Origin: Sorghum bicolor
Lineage: Eukaryota > Streptophyta > Magnoliopsida > Poales > Poaceae
Reading direction: 5' to 3'
Assembly (NCBI RefSeq): GCF_000003195.3
Contig: NC_012870.2
Span: forward strand, 48,309,153 to 48,373,152
DNA length: 64,000 nt
Notes under the pieces: model-generated
Database searches by the model: none
Told to the model about the DNA's origin: nothing
Seen by the model: the letters and a program-made list of their open reading frames with translations, nothing else
Translations under genes and position numbers: made by a program
In this document: in pieces, positions 1 through 11,263 of the stretch
Layout: each line of letters begins with the position of its first letter
Position numbering within the stretch: position 1 is the stretch's first letter

Positions 1-142
1 CAAGCTCCCCACCAAAGGATTTAAGTTCAAAACCTCCTCTCCTTCCTAGAGTGATTTTAGGGAGGTGCCCAAGGCCTCCCAAACCTTTTTTTGCGAGTGG
101 AAGTGAGTGGCTCGGGGAGAAAGAAGAGTGGGTTGGCTACTT
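1..142. other. Unassigned left edge
   Basis: I recognise no gene or repeat in this short stretch before the CACTA-type sequence. Confidence 0.4.
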
Positions 143-403
143 ATGCTACAGACCTATGTAGGGGCGNNNNNNNNNNNNNNNNNNNNNNNNNNNNNNNNNN
201 NNNNNNNNNNNNNNNNNNNNNNNNNNNNNNNNNNNNNNNNNNNNNNNNNNNNNNNNNNNNNNNNNNCAACCGCCCCTACAGAGAACACTACAAGGGCGGC
301 TGGCTATCTGGTTGGCTGCCCACCCACTGTAAGGGCGGTTCAAATGTTAACCGCCCCTACAGTGTGGGGAGGGGCGCTCTCTTAGTAAGTTTTTCACGTA
401 GTG
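143..403. mobile_element. Right end of a CACTA (En/Spm-like) DNA transposon, interrupted by an assembly gap
   Basis: The segment is built from repeated subterminal motifs (TGTAGGGGCG, AAGGGCGGTT, CCGCCCCTAC in both orientations). It ends at 403 with TTTTTCACGTAGTG, the reverse complement of a CACTA-type terminus (CACTAC...AAAA). Arrays of short subterminal repeats in both orientations are characteristic of plant CACTA elements. The left end and any transposase are not visible, so this may be a short non-autonomous copy. The base pairs after 403 (TAT) are the candidate 3-bp target duplication, which cannot be checked. Confidence 0.6.
167..266. other. Assembly gap (100 N)
   Basis: Exactly 100 Ns, a conventional placeholder for a gap of unknown size. 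The flanking motifs are inverted copies of each other (TGTAGGGGCG before, CCGCCCCTAC after), so the gap probably reflects collapse of CACTA subterminal repeats. Confidence 0.95.
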
Positions 404-667
404 TATATTTTGCAAAAAATTTTAGAACTAAACATTCGTTCCCAAAAAGTTCACCCAAAAATTTTAGATTCTCCATCACATCAAATCTTGCGGCACATGC
501 ATGAAGTATTAAATATAGACGAAAACAAAAACTAATTACACAATTTACATGTAATTTATGAGACGAATCTTTTGAGCCTAGTTAGTCTACGATTGAACAA
601 TATTGTCAAATATAAACAAAAGTGCTACAATACCTGAAATCCATAAATTTTGCCAACTGAATAAGGG
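404..667. mobile_element. Grass MITE (fragment, interrupted by the CACTA end)
   Basis: The sequence contains the interior common to an abundant Andropogoneae MITE: a stretch with GAGACGAATCTTTTGAGCC, TAGTTAGTC and ACAATATT. Its right end reads AATTTTGCCAACTGAATAAGG, close to the inverted form of the usual CCTTRTTYAGTTGGCAAAATTT terminus. The matching left terminus is missing at the CACTA junction. Recognition rests on remembered grass repeats; the superfamily is not assigned. Confidence 0.6.
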
Positions 668-999
668 TGGAAATTATATATAAATGAAAGAGGTTTGTTA
701 CCGTGCTTAGAAGGAACCGCCGGTTCCTCTGCGTGAATAAACCAACGACACCTGCGGGAATTTCAAAACAAAGTTTTTTAGTGAATCCCGGACTCTGCGC
801 ACAAACTGAACGCCGGGAAGCCGCGAAGATGCTCGCAGCTCGCTGGTGCCTGTTTTTTTACACCTTCTGCTTTGACTAATATATATGGTTGTTCATTATT
901 AAAAACAAAATCTCGAAATTTCAAAAACAAAGTTTTGAGCCATCGAGACCAAAACGATCTCAAATAGAAAAAATAAAGAGTAACTCTGTTACTAAAACG
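668..999. other. Unassigned interval between MITE and LINE
   Basis: AT-rich sequence with two similar short phrases (AATTTCAAAACAAAGTTTT near 760 and AATTTCAAAAACAAAGTTTT near 917). No gene or classified repeat is recognised. Confidence 0.4.
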
Positions 1000-3280
1000 C
1001 CAGCCGTGTCATGTAAACATCTTAATTGTGGCTGTTTCAATAATCCTATAGCCCGCCTTCATAAGTTGGTGATCCTCTTTCTGAAGTAAAGTCCAATATC
1101 TGGTAATACGTCTCTTTAAAAATAACCTGCATATAAGACGGTATTGTGGCATTATCAAACACAACATCATTCGGTGTAAACCAAAGTGCCCAACAAATAG
1201 CACTTGCCCTCAGAAGAATTTGAGATTTCCTTTTTCTATCTAATCCTTCCAACCAACTTGTAAACAAATTATGTATACTAATTGGAGGATTTAGGTTCAA
1301 TGAAATATGGATAATTCTCCCCACAAATTTAGCATAATGATAGTCAAAAAGTAAATGTTGTATGGTCTCATTGGAGGAGCAGACACAACACTTCTTATCT
1401 CCTTGCCACTGTCTCCTAGCTAGATTATCCTTTGTTAAAATTACTCACTTGTAGAAATATCACAAAAAGACTTTAATTTTGAGAGGTAGTTTAAGTTTCC
1501 AAATTAGAGTATTATATGGTAACGTCTGTACATCCAATAATGCTCTGAAAACAACCCGTTCTGATGCAGCCCCCACAAAAAGCAATCCCTTTGGCTATTA
1601 AACTGTACACCTGCAATCATGGCCACCACATTGTGGCATGCCTGCAATTAACTTCCATCAAAGATCTCATGAACGCTACATTTAATGGTATTATAGACAA
1701 CACTGACATAATAGAAGCACTTTTCTTTCTCACAATGTTATATAGTGACAAAAAGATTGTCTTAAGAGGGCGTGGCATTATCCACGAATCTTTCCAAAAA
1801 AGCACCAGACATTCGTCACGTAGAACAAACCTACCCATAGAAAGAAACTCATTCTTGACCTTCATAAGTCCAGCCCAAAGCTGAGAGTCCACGGGCATGT
1901 GTTGCACTTGAGTCAGAGTTTTATCCCTTAAATATTTATCTTTAAGCAACCATTGCTAAACCCCATCCCCGTTTATCAACTTGAAAAGCCACTTAATTAG
2001 TAAGCACCTATTATGCAAACCTAGATTTAGGACACCCAATCCGTTGTGGTCTTTTGGTGTTCATACTACCTCCCATTTTGTCAATTTATATTTCTTCTCA
2101 TGTTCATCACTTTGCCAGAAAAATCAAGATCTAAAATAATCCAATTTTTTCAAAACTCCTCTAGGTATCTCAAAGAAAGACAACATAAACATAGAAAGGC
2201 CACTCACAACTGAATTTATTAGAACAAGCCTTCCTCCTACTGACAGCATCTTACGTTTCCAACCACGCAGCCTCTTTTAAATCTTTCTTCCAAATATTTC
2301 CAATCCTTAATCATTAATTTTGGATGGTGCATAGGAATTCCTAGATATCAAAAGGGAATGATCCTAAATTATAACCAAAAATTTGTATGTACTCCACTTG
2401 CATTGATGGGCATTAGCTTGTCCATAACAGAACAATTCACTTTTATGGAAATTTATTTTGAGTCCCGATAATTGCTCAAAAGCACAAAGCAAAAGCTTCA
2501 TGTCTTTGGCCCTCTCTAAATTATTATCCATAAAGATAACTGTGTCATCTGCATATTGAAGGACTAAGAGTCCTTCATCAACCAAATGCGGGATCACTCC
2601 ATGAATTTGATCATCTTCTTTAGCTTGTGAAATGAGAATTTCCAACATATCGACCACTATAATGGCCTTCATCCCCCTGGCGCACACCTTTTCTTGTTTT
2701 GAAATAATGTCCTAAAATATCATTGACCTTTACTGCAACACTTCCTCTAGACATAACTTTTTAAATTCATTCACGCCGAACAAATGAGAATCCTTTCATT
2801 CTGAGGACTTGTTGTATAAAAGGCCACTTAAGATTATCATATGCTTTTTCAAAATCCAAATTGAGGATCACTCCATCTTTTTTCTTGCTATGCAACTCAT
2901 GTATTTGTTTTATGTAGTACTACAACACCTTCCATTATATATCTCCCTAGAATAAAAGTTGTCTAAGATGGACCTATCAATTTATCTGTCACTTTCAAAA
3001 TCCTATTATTTAACACCTTTGTGGATACCTTGAACAACACATTTAGGAGACAAATTGGCTTGTATTTTTGTATTCTTGTTGCTTCCACGGTCTTAGGCAG
3101 TAGTGTAATTTCCTCAAAAATTTAACTATGAATATGCAGTCTCCCCATATAGAATTCATAAAATAGTCTCATCAAGTCCTGCTTGACCAGGTACTAGAAG
3201 AATTGGTAAAATTCTATTGGAAAACCGTCCGGATCTTGGGCCTTATTATGTTTCATATCAAAGATTGCTGACTTGACCTC
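1000..3280 (-). pseudogene. Degenerate L1-type LINE (reverse transcriptase and C-terminal region)
   Basis: Read on the minus strand, the interval carries pieces of a plant non-LTR retrotransposon in the expected order. Near 3230 is an RT N-terminal block (HNKAQDPDGFPIEFYQ). A KGVRQGD motif lies near 2680. The catalytic block QYADDTVIFMDNN follows near 2550, then GLKINFHKSE. The C-terminal pieces lie at 1949-1617 and 1324-1046 and resemble the zinc-finger/RT-associated tail (RKRKSQILLRASAICWALW). Stops and frameshifts separate the pieces, for example a deletion just after KGVRQGD, so it cannot encode an active protein. No endonuclease domain is visible; the 5' part is cut at 3280, where a Copia LTR begins. 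The 3' end near 1000 is approximate. Confidence 0.85.
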
Positions 3281-4789
3281 TAAAAGGATCAAGATGCCCA
3301 AGAGGGGGGTGAATTGGCCTAATTCTAAAATTTAATGTGGTAATTAAAACCTATTAGCCCATCTTCACCCCTAGGTGCATAAAGTGTGTTTCTTAGTGAT
3401 TCTAGGAATGTAGATACAATAATTGAAATGCTTTAAAGTAAATGCTCAAAGTAAATAGGAGAGGAATGCGGTGATGTTTTGTCGAGGTATCGGAGAGTCA
3501 CCACTCTCCACTAGTCCTCGTTGGAGCACCGCTAAAGGGTCTAGCTCCCCCTTGATCCGCGCAAGGATCAAGTGCTCTCTAGAGGCTGATTCTTCATTGC
3601 TCCAACGTGATGAATCACCCAAAACCACTCACAAGATAAGTTGGGTCATCCACAAGCTTCGCCGGATGATCACTGAACTCCCAATCACCACCAAGCCATC
3701 TAGGTGATGGCGATCATCAAGAGTAACAAGCACAAACATTGACTTGACCACAACAAGTCTAATGAGAAGGGTGAATGCACACTTGCTACTCCATATGCAA
3801 TAATGAGGTCCTTGATCTTGGATTAACAAATCTCAATCACCTCACTAGGCTCTTGCACTCCCTTGCACTCAAAAGGATCCTTCAGCTGATCAAATGGGAA
3901 AGAGAGGTGCTTTGGACAAGCAAGAGTTGTATTTATAGGCCAAGCCTTCAAATCCAACTGTTACCCTCCAATCGAGCACCTATCGGGGTCGTCGGATGCT
4001 CTAACGATAGGCGTCGGACGCGTTCGACGTGCTCAAAATAAGTGCTTTGTATAGTCGACCATTAGGGCACGTTGGACATTACCCATCGTCTGATGCTCAC
4101 TCACGGACACGTTCGATGCCACTGGGAGTGATTTAGACCTCAATGGGTCGCGTCCGGTGCTAGGGCTGGCGCCCGACACCATACCCTAGCCGCGTCCGAT
4201 GCGTTGTTGAGTTCTGACATCTACTACAGTGCGAGTATTGGCGCGTTTGACACCTCAGCATTGGTGCTTCTGATGCACTATTGTGCCTAACTCCACACGC
4301 ATTACACTGGTCAGATGCTGACATCAGCATTCGACGCTTAGTGACCTAGCGTCCGACGTAGCTGAAAGTCCTTGTTTCACTTCTAATTCAGAAACTTTGT
4401 GAACCGAGACTTCTCCAAACAATCTTAGGGACAAAGTAGAGCTACCTAGTGCTAAATTTGACAAGTGTGCACCACACCTAAACATTGAGGTTAACCTACC
4501 CATTTGCACCCCCTTAATAGTACGGCTAAAGGAAAAAACAAAGTCTTAACGACTAATCCGAACATCAGTTAACTCCTTTTGATGTTTAGAACTAACTGTC
4601 CTTAACCTTATTGTCCATCCTTTGAAAACTGAATCAATTTCCATCCGCAGGGGGCAAGAAAACCATATTGCCCTAGATTCTCATTACCATGAGCTAACTC
4701 ACCAATGTTTCTGCAAAACACACGTTAGTCATAGTAATCAACGGTTGTCATCAATCATCAAAACCCATTCTAGGGCCTAGATGCTTTCA
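3281..4789 (-). repeat. 3' LTR of a SIRE-type Ty1/copia retrotransposon
   Basis: In minus-strand sense the segment starts TGAAAGCATCTAGGCCC and ends CATCTTGATCCTTTTA, so the canonical terminal CA appears mutated to TA. It is directly preceded in element sense by a polypurine tract (4790-4804). The sequence beside the left end (a block reading AGATGCCCAAGAGGGGGGTG on the plus strand) is widespread in grass SIRE/Maximus LTRs. It interrupts the LINE at 3280. The matching 5' LTR is not found in the window. Confidence 0.65.
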
Positions 4790-5355
4790 ATCCCCCCTTT
4801 TTAGTGATTGATGACAACACCTCTAGAGTTTATAAAAAGAGTTTGAGGTTTTCAACATGCTTGGTTCATATGAGCTTTTATCACTGTAATAAAAAGGATT
4901 AGATATGCTCATGTTACCCAAGGCAAATAGTGCACTCATAGAATCTGTAACAAAGAGTTAGTGCAAAGCATAGCTCATATATAATCGGACTAAAACACGG
5001 AAGAAAAGATGTATGAGCTTTAAACCAACCAAGTGACATGATTTAAGATTAACCAAGATTCAAGCATGTCACACAGGTGTATCTCACAAAAAAGAGTGTC
5101 TCACAAATGCATTAAAAAGTAAACATGATGCATGAGAATAGCACACAAATAAGAATCAAAACTCTCTCACCGCTCCCCCTAAAGATATAAACTCTCATAT
5201 CTCTCCCTCTTTGGCATTTGTTGACACTTGTTAACTTACAAAATTTGTTAGCATTTATTTCTCCACCAGAAATGAATATTCACTAGAATAGGGTTATCAC
5301 TAACAACTTCCACGAGTTTTGTATAATCTGTGTTTTCTAGGGATTATTTCAGAAA
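4790..5355 (-). mobile_element. SIRE-type Copia internal fragment with polypurine tract
   Basis: Adjacent to the LTR, the minus strand reads CTAAAAAGGGGGGAT before the LTR TG, a good polypurine tract. Further in, the minus strand contains ATGCCAAAGAGGGAGAGATA, the purine-rich noncoding sequence usual near the 3' end of SIRE elements. No coding domain remains. The right limit near 5355 is where the sequence character changes. Confidence 0.55.
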
Positions 5356-5992
5356 GTGCTGAAAAGAGGGATTTAAGTGCCAATTAACCATGAAACTTAT
5401 TCGCGATGGAAGGAGGACACCAGAGGGATCAGGAAGACTCTAGAAGACTCTCAAAGCAAGGGGACCGGCAGAGACCACCAGATGGGGCCGGTTAGCCCCA
5501 CCCTAGCGCCACCCAGCCCCCTATGGCTAGGGTTTGGCCTCCCCTTCTGGAAGCTTTCTCCACCGCCTCTAAGGAGCCATCTCGACCGCTTGTTAAGTCG
5601 GTTTGATCCAACGGCGTGCGTTCACCCCACCAGGCTATAAATAGAAGGCAAGACCCCCCCTGGAGGAGGCTAGATCAAGAGATGAAGAGCCAGAGCATTA
5701 GATAGAAATCCACTGGATCTAGGCTAGCAATCAAGATAGAGATTAGAGAGAGATAGAGTAGAGGAGTAGAGATTCGGAGGAGTCTCGGCCTGTCGGAGCT
5801 TCCTCAGGATCTGTATTCGTCTGGATTCATCTCCCTCGCCCAGAACCGTGTTCTGAGGTACTTTTGTATTTACCCTTTTGATTCAAGTAAGCAAGTTGTT
5901 TGTAGTCGTTCTTTGGTTTGCAACTCATATTACATTGAGTACTACGATTTCGGTAGCTCCAAGGTCGGAGTAGTGATTCGTAGTGTAGACGT
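5356..5992 (+). repeat. LTR-like segment with TATA box, truncated by element A
   Basis: The block has the anatomy of a plus-strand LTR: a TATA box (GCTATAAATAGAAGG at about 5634) followed by a purine-rich leader of GAGA and AGAT repeats. It ends exactly at the insertion point of element A. It contains no coding sequence. After the target duplication on the far side of A the sequence changes to Copia LTR type, so its continuation is unclear. Confidence 0.4.
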
Positions 5993-6452
5993 TGTCGACG
6001 AAAGCTGGTCGGCAGTCTACCTTGGGGTATACCCACGGTAGTAGTTTATCGGTAGACGGTGCGCAAACTACGAACTCGATGGTGACGCAAGACACGGACA
6101 AGCTTTTTATCCAGGTTCGGCCGCCGAGTTGGCGTAATACCTACGTCCTGCGTCTGGTTGTATTGATTTGTGTTGAGAGAATATGATGTCCTAGGGGGGT
6201 CCCTTGCCTCTCCTTATATAGTCTGAAGGGCAGGGTTACAGATCTGGAAACTAATCCTAGTCGGTTACAATTGTCATAGATAGTTCGATATCAATTCCTA
6301 TTCTAACCGACTAGAATCCTGCTTGATCTCCATATCTTGCTTCCTTGCGCGAAACTCCAGGCTGTCGGATCAAGCCTTGAATTCGTCTCGTAATGGGCCA
6401 AGCCTCCTGGCCCAAGTCTAGCCGTAAGGGTATAGGGGTCTATCCCCCCACA
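5993..6452 (-). repeat. Element A 3' LTR
   Basis: In element sense it starts TGTGGGGGGATAGACCCC and ends TTTCGTCGACA (TG...CA). A TATA box (ACTATATAAGGAGAGG in sense) lies at about 6212-6227. It matches 31867-32326 except at four positions seen by eye. Confidence 0.95.
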
Positions 6453-6466
6453 GCTAGTCCCCGAGC
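6453..6466 (-). promoter_or_regulatory. Element A polypurine tract
   Basis: Immediately upstream of the 3' LTR in element sense the sequence is GCTCGGGGACTAGC, the position where plus-strand DNA synthesis is primed. Element C has the identical string at 45275-45287. Confidence 0.8.
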
Positions 6467-7699
6467 ACCATGTATTGTGATGTAACACGCCGTCTTGAGC
6501 TTCTTCGATCAGTGAGGCTTGACGTCTTCAATAAGCAGGAAAGTCGTCCAAACAGTTGCAACAGTATTTTGACCAACTTCAAAAAACAGTTGATCAACAT
6601 TGACATCGAAGAAGCAGGTTGTTTGAAGAATGCATGGTGCTCTAAATTAAAAAAGATTTCTTTCTTGGTGAAGTGTGCCCACTTTACTTTTCTGAAAAGC
6701 ATGGACCTAAAGAAAAGCAAGCATATTCACCGCAAGTTGAAGTGTGCCCACTTAGTCCCCGAGCCTGGTAGTAGGTGACGTAGGCACGTGGTGCCAGGGT
6801 CAAAAGAAAAGTCCTCAAAGAAATTCTGAAACTGAGATGCATCGCCAGATGCATCGTACCGATGTAGTCCCCGAGCTTGCTGGAAGGCGAAGTATGAGCC
6901 TTGTAGCAAGGTCTAAAAAGTTGAATTTACCAGTCTGACTGCAATTGAATAGATTAATCGACCAGTCCCCAAGCATATAACGCTCGGTGGTCGGTACAGT
7001 CCCCTAGCATGTAGTGCTCGGTAGTCGGCACAGTCCCCGAGCACGGTGTAGGTTCTGTTGGACAAGTCCCCAAGCGTGGTTGGGAACGTAAATAATAGTA
7101 TGACGACCAGTACCCAGGCGCCAAGTGCGCTGCTTAGTATTCTGCGTTGCTATACTGTACGACCAGTCCCCGAGCATCGAGTGCTCGGTGGTCAGTGTAG
7201 TCTTTGAAGTTCCGAGTTGATGGACTGGGCGACCAGTCCCCGAGCATCAATTGCTCGGTGGTCGGTGCAGTCTTTGAAGTTCCGAGCTGATGGACTGGGC
7301 GACCAGTCCCCGAGCATCAATTGCTCGGTGGTCGGTGCAGTCTTTGAAGTTCCGAGCTGATGGACTGGGCGACCAGTCCCCGAGCATCAAGTACTCGGTG
7401 GTCGGTGCAGTCCCCGGATTGTTGACTCTCTGGCATATTTGTCTTCTTTTTATTGAAACGATCTTTTCCGTTAAAGTTGACATGACGAGACCTCTTGATG
7501 GGTTGTCAGATGGACGCATGAAAAGTTGCGCCTGGCAACTGTGCAGCCGCCCTTTGCGTGGTTTGAGAAAAAGGAAACCATCAATTGGTACGAAAACTCC
7601 GCCGCATTAATTGTCTATAATCATTGTAAACCGAAACGCCGCATCCGCCGCATGGCCCGCCCACTTCCCGAGAATACAGGAAATGGGAGAGGTGGAGTT
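6467..7699. other. Noncoding block of element A with many PPT-like motifs
   Basis: Between the PPT and the antisense gene lie about ten further copies or near-copies of AGTCCCCGAGC (near 6754, 6866, 6963, 7000, 7031, 7064 and in the 70-bp array). Many are followed by a short inverted repeat such as CCGAGCA...TGCTCGG. No convincing coding sequence is seen. Homologous sequence in element C spans 44440-45274. Confidence 0.75.
7161..7418. repeat. 70-bp tandem repeat, 3.7 copies
   Basis: Copies start at 7161, 7231, 7301 and 7371 (last one partial), each beginning GACCAGTCCCCGAGCATC and containing GCTCGGTGGTC. The second and third copies are almost identical. Each holds one PPT-like core and the hairpin CCGAGCA-5 nt-TGCTCGG. 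Element C has a 70-bp-period array at the same place (44483 onward). Confidence 0.9.
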
Positions 7700-7822
7700 G
7701 CGGGTTATAAGAGCCTGACAGTTCCGCTTGTACTCCTTACCCAGCCATTGCCCTCAAGCCTTCCATTCTCGCCTCTTTCAATCACCTGCATCTTCGTAAC
7801 CCAAATCCACTTCTCACCTCCA
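7700..7822 (+). promoter_or_regulatory. Probable promoter and leader of the element A antisense gene
   Basis: A TATA-like GGGTTATAAGAGCC lies at about 7702-7715, roughly 110 bp before the ATG, followed by a pyrimidine-rich leader. The equivalent gene in element B has a better TATA box (TATAAATA at 19405-19412) at a similar distance. Function is inferred from position. Confidence 0.5.
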
Positions 7823-10800
7823 ATGGCGAAGAGCGACTCCAAGAAGAGGGCCGAACTGATGGCCAAGAAGTGGAAGAAGTCCCGCAGCACCACCAAATCC
7901 CTCGGTGACCTCGTCGACATGGGACTCCTGCACAGCTCGGAGCTTGGCGGCTGGAGAGCGCCGGAAGGAGAAAGCTTCCCCGACCCTCATGCCGGTGAGA
8001 TCGTCGTGTTCGAAGATTTCGTTAAGAGGGGATTTGGGGTTCCGGTTCATCCTTTTCTCCAAGGTCTTCTTTTGTATTATGAGATCGGGATTTGCAATCT
8101 GCACCCGAACTCAATTCTCCTTATCTCCACGTTTATTCATCTGTGCGAGGCCTATGTTGGCATAGAGCCGCACTTCGATCTTTTTCGTTACCTTTTCTGC
8201 TTGAGGAAAAAGGGAGCAGTTGGAGGCTCCAAGGTTGCAGGTGGAGTATACCTCAACCTTCGTGATGGAATGAAGAATCACTACCTGCACTGTCCATGGA
8301 ACACTTCCTTGACCGAATGGTATAGGAAGTGGTTCTACGTCAGGGAGGAACCGGGCAGCTCCACGTTCTGCGACGTGGGGTACATTCCCGAGAAGAGGGT
8401 GAGCTGGACCGACCGCCCGGAGTTCGACGGTCAAGTGGCGGATCTGATGAAGCTGATCGACTGGTCGCGCCTGGATGGACTGGGCGTGGTCGGCAACTTT
8501 ATTTGTCGTCGGGTGATGCCCTGCCAGAAGAGGGTGCACTCGGCGTACGAGTATGCCGGAAGCGTGGACCCGACCAGGATGCGACCGGAGATCTTGGAGA
8601 AGGCGGAGGTACAACAGCTGTTGAACGAGCTGTTCAACTTCGCGGACGGAGGCTTCATCCGTGGCAGTGATCGGGTGCAAGCCTTCAAGTTAGGCCGACC
8701 AGCACCAAAGGTATGTTGCAGATTATTTTGTTTTAGTATTCGTATATCGTATGTGGCTGGCTCATCTTTGTTGCTTTTTGCAGATCGGCGATGTCGACCG
8801 GTGCACAGTGTATGTATCACTGGCACCGGGGATGGAGAATCCTGCGGGAGAAGACCCACTAGAGGAGGACGCTGCTCGGTGTGCTCATTACACCAGCAGT
8901 GAGGAGGAACAAGCCCGCCCCGTCCCAACGACCGAGGAAAGGGTGTCGGGGAAAAGGCCAATGCCTGTGGATCCGTCGCCAATGCCGACACTGCCGGCGG
9001 AGAGCAGCCGAGCGCCGAAGCGGCGTCGGTTCGTTCGGATCGACGACGAGGAGGAGGGGGAGGAGGCCGTTTCGTCGTTGGTCCGGAGGCCTCCTAGCCG
9101 TCCGGACGGCGGGGCGACCACTGCCGACCGTGTGGCCGTCGGTCCACCTGCGCCTCGCGCTGGGGAGTCGGGAGCACAGGTGCCGACTGGTCGGACGAGA
9201 AGGAGGTTTACCGCGACCCACCGCCGCTCAAACCTGTAAGTGTTCAACTTACGTATTTCACCGATGTTTTTTTATTGTAGTTTTGTTCCTTTAGCACAGC
9301 GTCGGATGTCAACCCTGGCCATGCCGCTGGCCAAGGGACGAGTGAGCCGGTTTGCGCTGCTGAAGACGCGGCCCCGCAGACCGCAGAGCAGCCTACGGCT
9401 GCAGCCGTGCCTGAAAGCGCCGAGGAGTCCCCGGCCGCGGCACCGGCTACGTTGAGCAGCCTGACCAGGGTTGAGGAGGCTATGGGGACGCCTCCCCCAG
9501 CCAGCACCACGGAAAGGGAGGGAAGGGCCCCGACCCCTCCTCCCGCCGGGGAGGGTGAAGTCTCCACACCGCCCCGAGCAGGGGCCGCTTCGACTGCAGG
9601 CTCCCCAGGTCTGGTCCGGGGACCAGTAATGCCTGGGACCGCTACCGGAAGCAACGCAGCGCGGGAGGAGGAAGCTCAGGCGGCCTCCGAGGACGAGGTG
9701 GAGGAGATTGAGGGTCGTCCCCGTGATGGCCGCCAACACGTGTATGTGTGGCGCCAACGCGGGGATCACTTTATCGGGCATGAAGAGCTCGCCGAGACCG
9801 AGGAGGCCGCCAGGGTGTAGCGCGCGGCCAAGCGCCTCGTCGACGAAGTCAAGGTAAGCGACTTTTTGTACTGCTGTACATTCTATGCCTTGTCTTGCAT
9901 GGTCGTTATATGTTCGCTTTGTAGGGCGCAATGAAAACGGCAAAGTACCGGAAACGATGCTTTGACCAGATAGAAGGCGTCGTGGCCGAGAACAAGGCCC
10001 TGGCCGCGGAGGTAGACCGGCTGCGGTCGGAAGTCGGGGAGAAGGTGGCCGAGATGAGCGCCCAAGAGGAGCGTCGTCTCGACCTCACTCGTCGCTTGGC
10101 CGACCAGTACCGGCAACGAGAAGGTTAGTCACACGCTCCGAGCAGCTTTGCGTACTTGTGTAGTTTGCTTTACTGACCAGTTTATGATTCACGCAGACTT
10201 GGAGGAGGAGGTGGCGCGCTTCCGACAAGAGAAGGAGCAGCTCAGCCAACAGCTCGCCGGTGCGCTGGAGTCCGGGCGGCGAGCAGGAGAGGAATTGGGT
10301 CGAAAGGACTGGGAATTATCTGGTAATGGGTGCCGCCTTGTTAGCTGCTGCTTGCCGCCCCTTTGTTTGTTTGGTATGCCGAAAATAACGCTTTGTTTCG
10401 TTTGCAGTGCTCAAGGTGAACGCCAAGAAGCACCTGGATGATCTGATCAAGGACCGGGACTCCTGGAAGGTCAACTGTTGCAGGATCTGGAAAGGAGTGT
10501 CCCCGGTCCTAGACCTGATCAGTCCCGAGCTCCCGGAGAGCCAGCCCCGCGCGCCACAGTTGACCCCGGTCGAGAAGGCGCAACGGGCGTGGGACTGGCT
10601 CCAGCAGTTCGTGAAGGACGCCGGGGAGTTTGCCGGCGCGCACGTCCTCAGCATGGTGCGCGCCCACTACCCCCTGGTCGACTTGAGCAGGCTGGAGAAG
10701 GGGTACCCGAAGGAGGTCGGCCCACAGGAGGCGGACAAGCTTCGGGTTAGTCTGCTGGACTTGTCGTCGACAGTGATCGGCGACATCAATCTGTGCGGAA

Positions 10801-10976
10801 CGGCCACTCCCCCAGACCAGCCGAGTTCAGATAGGTCGGCCAGGGAGTTGTCGGGCGCGTCCGTTGCGGGAGATGGGCGGTCGACGCCTGCGGTCTCGAC
10901 CAGCCAGGCGCCGGTGGCCCCGACCCCTTCGTCCGGGCAGCAGGGCCAGCCACGGGTGATCAGCCCGAGCAGCTAG
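7823..10976 (+). CDS. Antisense accessory gene of element A ('putative gypsy type transposon' family), six exons
   Basis: The gene runs opposite to gag-pol and converges on the end of pol. Exons I infer from GT/AG sites and open frames: 7823-8710, 8784-9235, about 9295-9853, 9925-10123, 10197-10322, 10408-10976. Exon 1 encodes the conserved domain (VFEDFVKRGFGVPVHPFLQG, then IEPHFDLFRYLF), which I recognise as the Pfam 'putative gypsy type transposon' (Transposase_28) type. Exons 2-3 are acidic and proline-rich with a basic KRRR patch. Exons 4-5 form a coiled coil. Exon 6 ends in a Ser/Pro-rich tail. Extra ORFs of this kind are known in Tat-lineage elements; their function is unknown. An in-frame TAG at 9818-9820 (exon 3) interrupts it. 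The copy in C has Glu at that position, and a CAG ancestor is also possible. The start ATG is the one conserved in C. Confidence 0.8.
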
Positions 10977-11263
10977 GCCGATAGAGTAGTCTGTAGGAAT
11001 AGACTAGTGTCTGCCCGTTAGGGTATTTATTGTAAACTTTGTATGTAAAGTTTGTAATAAAGTTTGCTTTTTGTCATGACTGTTGTTTTGAGCGCTGTAA
11101 GATTATCGGAAGTGACGTGTCACCGTATTCGTCTTGGTAGTCGTTAAGAGCATCCATTGCAGAAGTTTTGCCGAGTGCTGTGTGCGACAAGGTATAGGCA
11201 AAAAAATAGAGAATTTCATTATTAACAATTATAAGATACTTACAAAGGAAAGTTATTAAAACT
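10977..11263. terminator. Convergent 3' ends of antisense gene and pol (element A)
   Basis: This 287-bp spacer lies tail-to-tail between the antisense gene and pol. A plus-strand poly(A) signal (TTTGTAATAAAG) is at about 11053-11064. Element C keeps the same signal on its opposite strand at about 40777-40788. No gene fits here. Confidence 0.6.

Noticed and set aside
91..504. Open frames across the N gap
   Set aside because: They are open only because Ns do not encode stops; the flanks are transposon terminal repeats.
3471..4509. Short open frames in the Copia LTR
   Set aside because: Small, overlapping on both strands, without domain or splice context, inside a recognised LTR.
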